64,000 nucleotides of DNA from Actinobacteria bacterium OK074 (lineage in GTDB: Bacteria > Actinomycetota > Actinomycetes > Streptomycetales > Streptomycetaceae). The DNA is taken from assembly GCA_001298575.1 (NCBI GenBank), contig LJCV01000221.1:37039-101038 (forward strand), given 5' to 3'. Position numbers and translations under genes: made by a program. Below are positions 18,301-27,489 of this stretch, one piece after another; within the stretch, counting starts at the first letter, position 1, and the number at the start of each line of letters is the position of its first letter. The notes beneath the pieces are model-generated. The model made no database searches. It was given only the letters and a program-made list of their open reading frames with translations, and was not told where the DNA came from.

Positions 18301-18361
18301 TTGACAGTGCTGCCCATTGAAGGCATAGAGTCATGTCCAGACCAACTCAGACAACGTTGTC
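18301..18361 (+). promoter_or_regulatory. Promoter-operator module identical in layout to that of the first GH92 gene
   Basis: TTGACA (18301-18306), TAGAGT (18326-18331) and the perfect palindrome GACAACGTTGTC (18350-18361). The distance from TTGACA to the palindrome is 49 bp, exactly as at 10776/10825. The palindrome is 186 bp upstream of the second GH92 start and could control it, but the promoter elements point away from that gene, toward the 3' end of the TetR gene, with no plus-strand gene downstream. Confidence 0.5.
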
Positions 18362-18396
18362 GCGCACGACAGGTCCCGCACAGGCCGTAACGGACC

Positions 18397-19014
18397 TCAC
18401 GCCTCCGCCAACGCCCGCAGCGCCGGACGCAGCAGTTCCGCGATGCGGTCGGCGGGTGCGTCGCGCAGGGGGGCGAGACCGAGCAGTTGGTGGCCGATGG
18501 CCACGCCGACGACGACGGTCGTCAGCAGGGCGGCGCGCAACTCCGCGTCCCCGTCCGCCGGGAGGGCGCCCGCCACCGACGCGATCTGGCGGCCGAGCGT
18601 CCCGCGCGCGTGGTCGGCCGCGCTCGGCTCGGTGAGCATCGACCGCAGCGCCGCCAGCGTCCCCTCGGGCAGCCCGCCGAGCTTCACGCCGAGCGTGACG
18701 AGCAGGTGCTCGACCAGCGCGTCGACGCCACCGAGGTCACCGACGGCCGCGGCATCCTCCGGCGCCTCGGCGGCCGGCACCTCCAGCACCCGCGCGAACA
18801 GCTCCCGCTTCGACCCGAAGTACTGCATGACCAGCGACGGATCGACCCCCGCCGACTCGGCCACGGCACGGATGGTGGTCCGCTCGAACCCCCGCTCCGC
18901 GAACAGCTTCCGGGCACCGTCCAGCACCCGCGCCTCGGTGGCACGACGGCGTTCGGCGCGCGACGAGGGCGGGGCGGAGGAAGGCGGTTCGGAGGAAAGC
19001 GAGTCGGCCGTCAC
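18397..19014 (-). CDS. TetR-family transcriptional regulator
   Basis: 205 residues: a Ser/Pro-rich N-terminus, a TetR HTH (about residues 22-68; GARKLFAERGFERTTIRAVAESAG, here broken as GARKLFAERGFERTT then IRAVAESAG, with SLVMQYFGSKRELF recognition region) and a helical ligand-binding domain. GTG start at 19012-19014. A TAGAGT -10 box (plus 19021-19026) lies 6 nt before the start, so the mRNA is probably leaderless, and this box abuts one copy of a repeated motif ACAAGCGTTGA. Divergent to the SnoaL-like gene, its likely target. Ligand unknown. Confidence 0.85.
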   Translation of the reverse strand: MTADSLSSEPPSSAPPSSRAERRRATEARVLDGARKLFAERGFERTTIRAVAESAGVDPSLVMQYFGSKRELFARVLEVPAAEAPEDAAAVGDLGGVDALVEHLLVTLGVKLGGLPEGTLAALRSMLTEPSAADHARGTLGRQIASVAGALPADGDAELRAALLTTVVVGVAIGHQLLGLAPLRDAPADRIAELLRPALRALAEA

Positions 19015-19025
19015 GATTTCACTCT

Positions 19026-19084
19026 ACAAGCGTTGACCGAACCCCACCGCCGCCCGTACGCTCACCCACTCAACAAGCGTTGAG
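19026..19084. promoter_or_regulatory. Paired operators in the TetR/SnoaL-like divergent promoter
   Basis: ACAAGCGTTGA occurs twice, at 19026-19036 and 19073-19083, 47 bp apart. The second copy sits inside a perfect inverted repeat CTCAAC-AAGC-GTTGAG (19069-19084). One site overlaps the tetR -10 region and the other lies just before the SnoaL-like gene, the arrangement expected for an autoregulating TetR repressor. Confidence 0.6.
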
Positions 19085-19101
19085 CGAATGGAGCGAACGC
19101 G

Positions 19102-19590
19102 ATGACCGACACCCCGGACGACGCCCCGGACAGCAACCCGCACGAGAACCCACCCGACACCCCTCCCAAGCCCCCCGCCCTCACCCCCCGCACCGTCCTG
19201 ACCCGCTTCCACCAGGCCATGCGCGACAAGTCCGCCGACGACCTGGCCGATCTCTACGCCGTCGACGCCGTGCACGAGTTCCCGTTCTCGACCCCGAACT
19301 TCCCCCCGCGTTTCGAGGGCCGGGAGGCGGTCCGGGCGGGTTACCGGGCCGCCTGGGGCGCGAGTCCGGTCCGGGTGGCAGACATCGCGGACGTCACCGT
19401 GCACGAGACGGCCGACCCGGCGGTGATCGTCGCGGAGCAGGTGGTGGTGGGCGAACTGCCGTCCCGGGAGGGCACGTTCACCGTTCCCGGGCTGCTGGTG
19501 CTGCGGGTGGAGGGCGGGCTGATCACCCGGTGCCGCGACTACATGGACGGCCTCGGCGTGGCCAGGGCGCTCGGCACACCGCCGAGTTGA
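19102..19590 (+). CDS. SnoaL-like / NTF2-fold protein
   Basis: 162 residues. After a proline-rich 30-residue leader, a cone-shaped NTF2/SnoaL fold is suggested by RFHQAMRDKSADDLADLYAVDAVHEFPF, a phenylalanine-rich strand, REAVRAGYRAAW and the terminal GGLITRCRDYMDGLGVARALG. (The first motif is quoted in part: residues from RFHQAMRDK to VHEFPF.) The fold is used by polyketide cyclases, ketosteroid isomerases and many non-catalytic proteins, so no reaction can be assigned. ATG 19102 preceded by GGAG. Its last 52 bp overlap the end of the convergent histidine-kinase gene. Probably controlled by the divergent TetR protein. Confidence 0.8.
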   Translation: MTDTPDDAPDSNPHENPPDTPPKPPALTPRTVLTRFHQAMRDKSADDLADLYAVDAVHEFPFSTPNFPPRFEGREAVRAGYRAAWGASPVRVADIADVTVHETADPAVIVAEQVVVGELPSREGTFTVPGLLVLRVEGGLITRCRDYMDGLGVARALGTPPS

Positions 19591-21143
19591 GCCGCGGGCA
19601 CCGGCGCGGGGTGCGGCGCGGCCGGCAGTCCGATGGTGAACTCCGTCCGCCCCGGCGTGCTGTCGACCCTGAGTTCGCCCCCGTGCGCCGCCGTGATCGC
19701 CGCGACGATCGCCAGGCCCAGGCCCGAGCCGCCCTCCGCTCCCCTGGTGCGGGAGCGGGAGGCGTCGGCGCGGGTGAAGCGTTCGAAGACGGTGGGCAGC
19801 AGGGCCGGGGGGATGCCGGGGCCGTCGTCGCGGACCCGGATGACGCAGTGCGTGTCGGTGGCCCCGACGGACGCCACCACCGTCGTACCGGCCGGGGTGT
19901 GGATGCGCGCGTTGGCGAGCAGGTTGGCGACGACCTGGTGCAATCGGGCCTCGTCGCCGACGACCATGGCGGGGGCGTCGGCGAGCAGGGCCAGTTGCCA
20001 GGAGTGGTTCTCGCCGGCGGCGCGCGCGTCCCAGACCGCCTCGGCGACCAGGGCGGACAGGTCGACCTCGGCGGAGTGCAGGGGGCGGCCCTCGTCGAGG
20101 CGGGCGAGCAGCAACAGGTCCTCGACCAGGCCGGTCATCCGCGCCGACTCGGCGGAGACGCGGCGCCAGGCCATGGTCGGCTCGATCCGGTCGGTGCCGC
20201 GGTTCATGAGTTCCGCGTAGCCGGCGATGGAGGCGAGCGGGGTGCGCAGTTCGTGGCTGGCGTCGGCGAGGAAGCGGCGCATGCGCTCCTCGCTGCGGCG
20301 CATCTCCTCCTCGCCGCGCTGTCGTTCGGCGAGCGAGGACTCGATGTGGTCGATCATCCGGTTGAGGGCGGCGCCGACCTGTCCGGCCTCGCTGCCGGTG
20401 TCGGTGTCGCGTTCGGGCACCCGGGTGAGGCCGACGACCTCGCCGCTGCACATCGGGGCGTGCGAGACCTCCACGGCGGTGGCGGCGACCCGGCCGAGCG
20501 GCCGCAGCTGCCGTCGGATGACGACGGCGCAGATGCAGCCCGCGACGGTCAGACCGGCGGCCGCCACGCCGCACTCGATCAGGAAGAACCCGCTGATCAT
20601 GCCCTCGACGTCGGCCATCGGCAGTCCGGCGAGGACGGTGGGGCTGCCGGTGGCCACGGTGAGGCGGTAGTCGCCGAGGCCGGGTATCGAACGGGTGTGC
20701 AGGTGCCCGTCGGCGGTGACGTCCTCCAGGGCGGCGCGCTGGGCCGCGGTCAGCGTGTAGAGGCCGTCCTCCTGGACGACCTGGGCGACGGTGATGTTCC
20801 CCTTGGCGTCGTACCGGGCCGCCAGGGTGCCGACGGGCTGCCCGCGCTCGAAGAGGAAGGCGAGCCTGGTGGGGTCGTCGGGCAGGATCGCGGCGCCGCC
20901 CTGGCTGCGGTCGGCGGTGTCGGAGACCCGCTGGTCGAGGTTGTGCATGAGGTAGGCGCGCTGGGCGAAGACCGTGGTGAGGGCCATCGCGGCGCAGACC
21001 ACGACGAGGGTGCCGCCGATGAAGATGAGCAGCCGGGTGCGCAGGGAGCGCCCGCGCAGCCGGGCGCGGAGTGAACCCCGGCCGCCGCCAAGGCCGTTGG
21101 CGCCGCGCGCGGAGCCGGCCGGTTCAGCGGTGCGGGTGCTCAT
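19539..21143 (-). CDS. Sensor histidine kinase (two-component system)
   Basis: 534-residue membrane kinase. Transmembrane helix 1 at about residues 38-60 (LIFIGGTLVVVCAAMALTTV), an extracytoplasmic sensor of about 120 residues, transmembrane helix 2 near 185-205 (VAAAGLTVAGCICAVVI), a HAMP linker, the HisKA box DASHELRTPLASIAGYAE with the phospho-His, and a HATPase domain with NLLANARIHTPAGT, RDDGPGIP and GSGLGLAI. Start ATG 21141-21143 overlaps the response-regulator stop as ATGA; the frame is open further upstream but that is inside the regulator gene. Its 3' end overlaps the convergent SnoaL-like gene by 52 bp. Signal and targets unknown. Confidence 0.92.
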   Translation of the reverse strand: MSTRTAEPAGSARGANGLGGGRGSLRARLRGRSLRTRLLIFIGGTLVVVCAAMALTTVFAQRAYLMHNLDQRVSDTADRSQGGAAILPDDPTRLAFLFERGQPVGTLAARYDAKGNITVAQVVQEDGLYTLTAAQRAALEDVTADGHLHTRSIPGLGDYRLTVATGSPTVLAGLPMADVEGMISGFFLIECGVAAAGLTVAGCICAVVIRRQLRPLGRVAATAVEVSHAPMCSGEVVGLTRVPERDTDTGSEAGQVGAALNRMIDHIESSLAERQRGEEEMRRSEERMRRFLADASHELRTPLASIAGYAELMNRGTDRIEPTMAWRRVSAESARMTGLVEDLLLLARLDEGRPLHSAEVDLSALVAEAVWDARAAGENHSWQLALLADAPAMVVGDEARLHQVVANLLANARIHTPAGTTVVASVGATDTHCVIRVRDDGPGIPPALLPTVFERFTRADASRSRTRGAEGGSGLGLAIVAAITAAHGGELRVDSTPGRTEFTIGLPAAPHPAPVPAAQLGGVPSALATPRPSM

Positions 21144-21865
21144 CTGGCCTCCTCCGCCGCGCGGATGGCGTAGCCGACCCCGCGGACCGTGTGGATCATC
21201 GGCGCCCGGCCGCGGTCGAGCTTGCGGCGCAGTCCGGAGATGTAGACCTCGACCAGGTTTCCGCCGCCGTCGAAGGAGGCGCTCCACACGTGGTCGAGGA
21301 TCTGGGCCTTGCTGAGGACCTGGCGCGGGTGGCCCATCAGCAGGGTGAGCAACTCGAACTCCTTGGCGGTGAGCTGCACGGGCACGCCGTCGCGGTGCAC
21401 CTCGCGGGTCTGCGGGGTCAGCACGAGGTCGCCGAGGACGAGGACCGCGTCGTCGGCGCTCGCCTCCTCCGCCCCGGAGCGGCGCAGCAGGGCGCGCAGC
21501 CGCAGGACGACCTCCTCCAGGGAGAACGGCTTGGTGACGTAGTCGTCCGCGCCCGAGGAGAGTCCGTCGATACGGTGTTCGATCGCGTCGCGGGCGGTGA
21601 GCATGAGGACGGGCAGGCGGGGGCTCTCGTAGCGCAGTCTTTTGAGGACGTCGAGGCCGTCCACGTCGGGCAGCATTCCGTCGAGGACGACGGCGTGCGG
21701 GACGCAGCCGCGCGCGATCCTGAGCGCGCTCTCGCCGTCGGCGGCCGTGAAGGGGCGCCAGCCCACCTCCGTGACGGCCACGGACAGCAGTTCGGTGATG
21801 CCGGGTTCGTCGTCGACGATCAGCACACGGATTCGGCCGCTACGGGATGCTGGGGCGCCTGTCAT
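21140..21865 (-). CDS. OmpR-family response regulator
   Basis: 241 residues: receiver domain with acidic pocket VDDE, phospho-acceptor Asp in VLDGMLPDVDG and conserved Lys in VTKPFS, followed by a winged-helix DNA-binding domain (LTAKEFELLTLLMGHPRQVLS, quoted as LTAKEFELLTLLM, and VYISGLRRKLD). The start ATG 21863-21865 gives MTGAPASRSGRIRVLIVDDE; the open frame runs further upstream without coding character. Cotranscribed with and translationally coupled to the downstream kinase gene. Confidence 0.92.
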   Translation of the reverse strand: MTGAPASRSGRIRVLIVDDEPGITELLSVAVTEVGWRPFTAADGESALRIARGCVPHAVVLDGMLPDVDGLDVLKRLRYESPRLPVLMLTARDAIEHRIDGLSSGADDYVTKPFSLEEVVLRLRALLRRSGAEEASADDAVLVLGDLVLTPQTREVHRDGVPVQLTAKEFELLTLLMGHPRQVLSKAQILDHVWSASFDGGGNLVEVYISGLRRKLDRGRAPMIHTVRGVGYAIRAAEEAR

Positions 21866-21967
21866 GTTCCGATTCTGTCCCGGCCACCTGGGGGAATCCT
21901 GTGATCCGGCTGAGCCGGGACCGTGGGGTTTGCGCCACAAGGGGCCCGGCGGCCCCGGAACACGACA

Positions 21968-21999
21968 GGGCCGCACCCCCGTCACCGGGGATGCGGCCC
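21968..21999. terminator. Hairpin terminator downstream of the aconitase gene
   Basis: GGGCCGCA (21968-21975) pairs with TGCGGCCC (21992-21999), with an inner CCCC/GGGG stem. It lies 23-54 bp past the acnA stop and before the response-regulator gene, both read leftward. Confidence 0.65.
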
Positions 22000-22021
22000 G
22001 TCAACCGCCTTGCGCGAGCGC

Positions 22022-24736
<2,715 letters not shown>

Positions 24737-24802
24737 GACAGTCTCCTTCATTTTCGTGCGCTTACCACCGCATCCAACCGCCACGGCGTCTCGACGATCC
24801 GC

Positions 24803-24831
24803 TAAGGTAAGGCTAAGTTAGGCTTGCCTTA
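24803..24831. promoter_or_regulatory. Two overlapping DtxR/IdeR-type iron boxes upstream of acnA
   Basis: Two 19-bp windows offset by 10 bp, 24803-24821 (TAAGGTAAGGCTAAGTTAG) and 24813-24831 (CTAAGTTAGGCTTGCCTTA), each match the IdeR/DmdR consensus TWAGGTWAGSCTWACCTWA at 16 of 19 positions by eye. They start 67 bp before the acnA start codon. In Streptomyces the cognate regulator would be DmdR1, which binds as Fe(II)-loaded dimers. Confidence 0.6.
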
Positions 24832-24863
24832 CTGGAATGGCCGCTGCGGTGCGCCTCGGCAGA

Positions 24864-24881
24864 TATCTCGATGTCGAGATA
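24864..24881. promoter_or_regulatory. Perfect 8-bp-arm palindrome upstream of acnA
   Basis: TATCTCGATGTCGAGATA: arms TATCTCGA and TCGAGATA around TG. It contains ATCTC-N6-GAGAT, the same architecture as the site at 27463-27478 before murA. It probably binds a dimeric regulator acting on acnA. The rest of the 24737-25159 gap shows no convincing gene; the short open frame from 24837 has no family resemblance. Confidence 0.5.
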
Positions 24882-25041
24882 ACTCTAGTACATGGGCGCG
24901 GGATGGTCATGCCCGGGCTCGGTCGGACGGGTGCGCGTGTGCGGCGAAACATCCGGGTGAAGTCGGTCACGGGCCGCAAGGCCGGGCTGGTGCTGACGCC
25001 CGCGTCCTGGGGCGCGGCCGACCGAGCGCGGCAGGTTTCCG

Positions 25042-25080
25042 CAGGTCGGGGCCCTCTCCCCCGTGGAGGGCCCCGACCTG
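25042..25080 (-). terminator. Strong hairpin terminator after the small membrane protein gene
   Basis: Perfect 15-bp arms CAGGTCGGGGCCCTC (25042-25056) and GAGGGCCCCGACCTG (25066-25080) with a 9-nt loop, 80 bp past the stop at 25160. It ends the sigma-factor operon transcript. Confidence 0.75.
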
Positions 25081-25159
25081 CCGCTGTCCGTCCGGATCGA
25101 TCCGGACGGGCGGGCGCTCGACGGGTCCGGCGGCGTCCGGCGCCGCCCCCGCGGAGCGC

Positions 25160-25795
25160 CTAACTCCGCCGGTCCGCCGCCAGCGTGGCCACGACGGTCA
25201 CGATCGCCGCCGCGGCCCCGCCTGCCAGCAGGTCCAGCCCGGCATCCCTCCCCTCGCCGTGGCCGCGATGCCGCGCCGCCAGCAGCCGTACGGCCGGACT
25301 GCCGAGGAAGGCGACGGCGACGACGACCACCCCGAGCAGCACGCTCCACGGCGGAGGCGCCGCCACGACCGCGACGGCACCGATTGCGGCGGCCAGCGCC
25401 GTGAGCTGCCGGACCAGGTACGCCCCCCGAATACGTACCTCGCCCGTCACCTCCGGCCCCGGCCCCGGCCCAGGACCTGGTATTGGCCTCGGCCGAGTTC
25501 CGACGCCGTACGCCGGACGTGTGGAGCGGGTGCCGTCCCCCCGTGCGGCACCCGCCTCCCTCGCCCCGCGCACAGCACCCGTGCGCCGCCCCTCCACCGC
25601 CACGGGTTCCTCGTCCGGTACGGCGATGGTGCCGGTGCCGGTAGTGGCAACGGCGCCGGTGGCGGTGCCGTCCACGACGGCCTCGCGACTGTTCTGCTGT
25701 GCCGTGCCGTCGGCCAGGTGATAGGCGACCAGATCCGCGTCGGCCTCCTTCAACCGCCTCACGAGCGCGGTGAACTCGTTTCCCTTTTCGTCCAT
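25160..25795 (-). CDS. Small membrane protein of unknown function, downstream of a sigma factor
   Basis: 211 residues, not recognised. The N-terminal 120 residues are cytoplasmic-looking and include a helical segment (NEFTALVRRLKEADADLVAY) and a G/P-rich linker with a PGPGPGPGP run. The C-terminus has two or three hydrophobic helices (about 135-180 and 187-208). The start ATG 25793-25795 follows GAGGGG; the frame is open upstream but without coding signature. It lies 143 bp downstream of the sigma-factor gene in the same direction, the usual place for an anti-sigma or sigma-linked membrane protein, but no zinc-binding anti-sigma motif (HxxxCxxC) is visible. Confidence 0.65.
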   Translation of the reverse strand: MDEKGNEFTALVRRLKEADADLVAYHLADGTAQQNSREAVVDGTATGAVATTGTGTIAVPDEEPVAVEGRRTGAVRGAREAGAARGDGTRSTRPAYGVGTRPRPIPGPGPGPGPEVTGEVRIRGAYLVRQLTALAAAIGAVAVVAAPPPWSVLLGVVVVAVAFLGSPAVRLLAARHRGHGEGRDAGLDLLAGGAAAAIVTVVATLAADRRS

Positions 25796-25938
25796 CGTTC
25801 CCCTCAATCCCCCGATCTCCGTGCTGACTGGGACCCGTATAGGTCCCGCCCCGGGATCACGTTCTGGTCCCTCCCCCGTACCGGACGTCCTTCGGCCCGG
25901 CCGGACGGGGTCACCGTGTCGTGATCCCCAGACGGGCT

Positions 25939-26718
25939 CTACCGGTGATCGTTCGGCCGGCGCCGCGGGGGCACGGTGCCCTCGCCTCCCTCCGGACGGG
26001 TCCGGCCCCGTGGTCGCGCGACCCACTCGTCCCCCGGCTGCGCCTTCTCCTCCGGTTCCTCACGCGCGTCGCGCGTACCCCGTTCATCACGCGCACCCCG
26101 TTCACCGCGTTCACCGCGTTCGTCTCGTTCATCCCGTTGTTTCGACTCCCTCACATGCGCCTCGATCTTCGTCTTGGCCCGGTTGAGCGTGGCGGCGACC
26201 GTGCCCGGGCTGATCCCGAGCGCTTGGGCCGTCTCCTCCCCCGACATCTCCATCACGCAGCGCAGCCAGAACACCTCGAACTGCCGCTCGGTCAGTACCT
26301 CCTGGACCATCCGCATCGCCCGGCGGATCTCGTCCCGGCGTATCACCTGCTCGGCGGTGACGTCCCCGGCGTCCCGGTCCGGCAACCGGTCGACGGGGAC
26401 CTCCCTGGACGGGCCGCGCCGCAGGTCCACGATCTTGTTGCGGACGACCCGGACGACGTACCCCCTCGCCTCCTTCAGGTTCAGCGGCGGTGTCCGGTGG
26501 ACGGCGGCGTCGCGCGCCAACCGGGCGAAGAAGCGGGCGTCGCGCTCGCCGATCCCGCGTGCCATGGCGAACGCGAAGCCCTGCGCCTCCAGTTGCCGCA
26601 CCTGCTCGGAGGTGAACGGCCCCTCGTCGGGTACGGCGGCGGGACTCGGCACCTTGACAGCCGGCGACGCGGTCTCGGGTGGGACCCCGTCCACCGGCTC
26701 GGGTACCAGTCCGGTCAT
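25939..26718 (-). CDS. ECF-like sigma-70 family RNA polymerase sigma factor
   Basis: 259 residues. Region 2 (about residues 45-110) includes DARFFARLARDAAVHR and YVVRVVRNKIVDLRR; region 4 (about 145-192) has LTERQFEVFWLRCVMEMSG and the HTH ETAQALGISPGTVAATLNRAKTKI (in part). The C-terminal 60 residues are a charged low-complexity tail built from ERDERGERGERGARDERG-type repeats, encoded by 9-bp DNA repeats around 26,080-26,138. Start ATG 26716-26718 with AGGAGG 4 nt upstream. It heads a pair with the membrane protein downstream. Promoter specificity cannot be predicted from sequence alone. Confidence 0.85.
   Translation of the reverse strand: MTGLVPEPVDGVPPETASPAVKVPSPAAVPDEGPFTSEQVRQLEAQGFAFAMARGIGERDARFFARLARDAAVHRTPPLNLKEARGYVVRVVRNKIVDLRRGPSREVPVDRLPDRDAGDVTAEQVIRRDEIRRAMRMVQEVLTERQFEVFWLRCVMEMSGEETAQALGISPGTVAATLNRAKTKIEAHVRESKQRDERDERGERGERGARDERGTRDAREEPEEKAQPGDEWVARPRGRTRPEGGEGTVPPRRRPNDHR
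26080..26138. repeat. 9-bp tandem repeat in the sigma-factor tail
   Basis: Degenerate repeats of the form CGTTCA(C/T)C(G/A), in frame with the coding sequence and encoding alternating Glu/Arg/Gly/Asp. The number of copies could vary between strains without shifting the frame. Confidence 0.6.
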
Positions 26719-26865
26719 GCTTCCTCCTGGTGTTGCGGAGCTTGTCGTGGGAGTGGTGTGGACTGCTCGGCTGTTCGCTGGTCAATCGCGGCGCGGGGGC
26801 GGTTTCCTTTACGGTCCGCGGATTTTCTTTTCACTCCGCGACGACTTCCACCCCGAACGCACAGC

Positions 26866-27213
26866 TCACACTCCGTCAACTTCCGTACGGCACACGCCAG
26901 TTCCGCCTCCCGACCGCCGCCCGCGCGCCCGCGCCCGCCCCGCCAGCCGGCTCGCCGCCGTGAACAGGGCCGCCGCCAGCGCGACCCCGGCGGACGCCAT
27001 CGAACCGTCGTGTCCGACGAGGTACTGGACGAGGGCGGAGCCGAGCGCCCCGGCCGCGCCGAGGCCCAACACCCCTGCCCCGGCGGCGTATCCGGCCGCG
27101 ACCCGCCGGTCGGCAAGGCCGGGCCGATCCGCCGCGGCCGTCGACTCGGCCACGGGACAAGGGAGTTGACAGGGGGTCGAGGACGGACGGGGGTGCGGCC
27201 CGGGGAGGGTCAT
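26866..27213 (-). CDS. Small hypothetical membrane protein
   Basis: 115 residues, not recognised. A P-rich N-terminus is followed by two hydrophobic segments (GYAAGAGVLGLGAAGALGSA near 45-65 and SAGVALAAALFTAASRLAG near 75-95) and a basic, R-rich tail. Start ATG 27211-27213 preceded by GGAGCG. It is upstream of and codirectional with the sigma-factor gene, 147 bp apart. Codon usage looks coding but the evidence is modest. Confidence 0.5.
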   Translation of the reverse strand: MTLPGPHPRPSSTPCQLPCPVAESTAAADRPGLADRRVAAGYAAGAGVLGLGAAGALGSALVQYLVGHDGSMASAGVALAAALFTAASRLAGRARARGRRSGGGTGVCRTEVDGV

Positions 27214-27462
27214 GACGCGCTCCAAATGCCGAACGGGGCCCGGACGCGGCCGAACGAAACCGCGCGAGGCCGGACGGGGGGGGTACGGGACGGCCGCCGC
27301 GGTCACACCGGGCGGCCCGCCCCGCACTCCCCAATCTCCGTTCGGCGGACATTCCCGTTACGCCGGGCCCCCGAAGTGGCAGGCATCACACGGGCGGCGC
27401 GTCCGCCCCGTCGTACGCACCGGATGGCCGTCACCCCAACGGCCCACCCCAGCACGAGCGTC

Positions 27463-27483
27463 ATCTCATATCCGAGATAGCCT
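27463..27483 (+). promoter_or_regulatory. murA promoter (leaderless) with ATCTC-N6-GAGAT site
   Basis: ATCTC (27463-27467) and GAGAT (27474-27478) flank 6 bp. TAGCCT at 27478-27483 is a TAGNNT -10 box ending 6 nt before the ATG at 27490, and no ribosome-binding site is visible, so transcription probably starts at the A of the start codon. The inverted repeat overlaps the -10 and would suit a repressor. In the rest of 27214-27489 I see no gene. Confidence 0.5.
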
Positions 27484-27489
27484 CACGCC

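Noticed and set aside
24837..25163. A 108-codon plus-strand open frame after the iron boxes.
   Set aside because: No family resemblance, no ribosome-binding site, and it runs through a perfect palindrome and a strong terminator hairpin.
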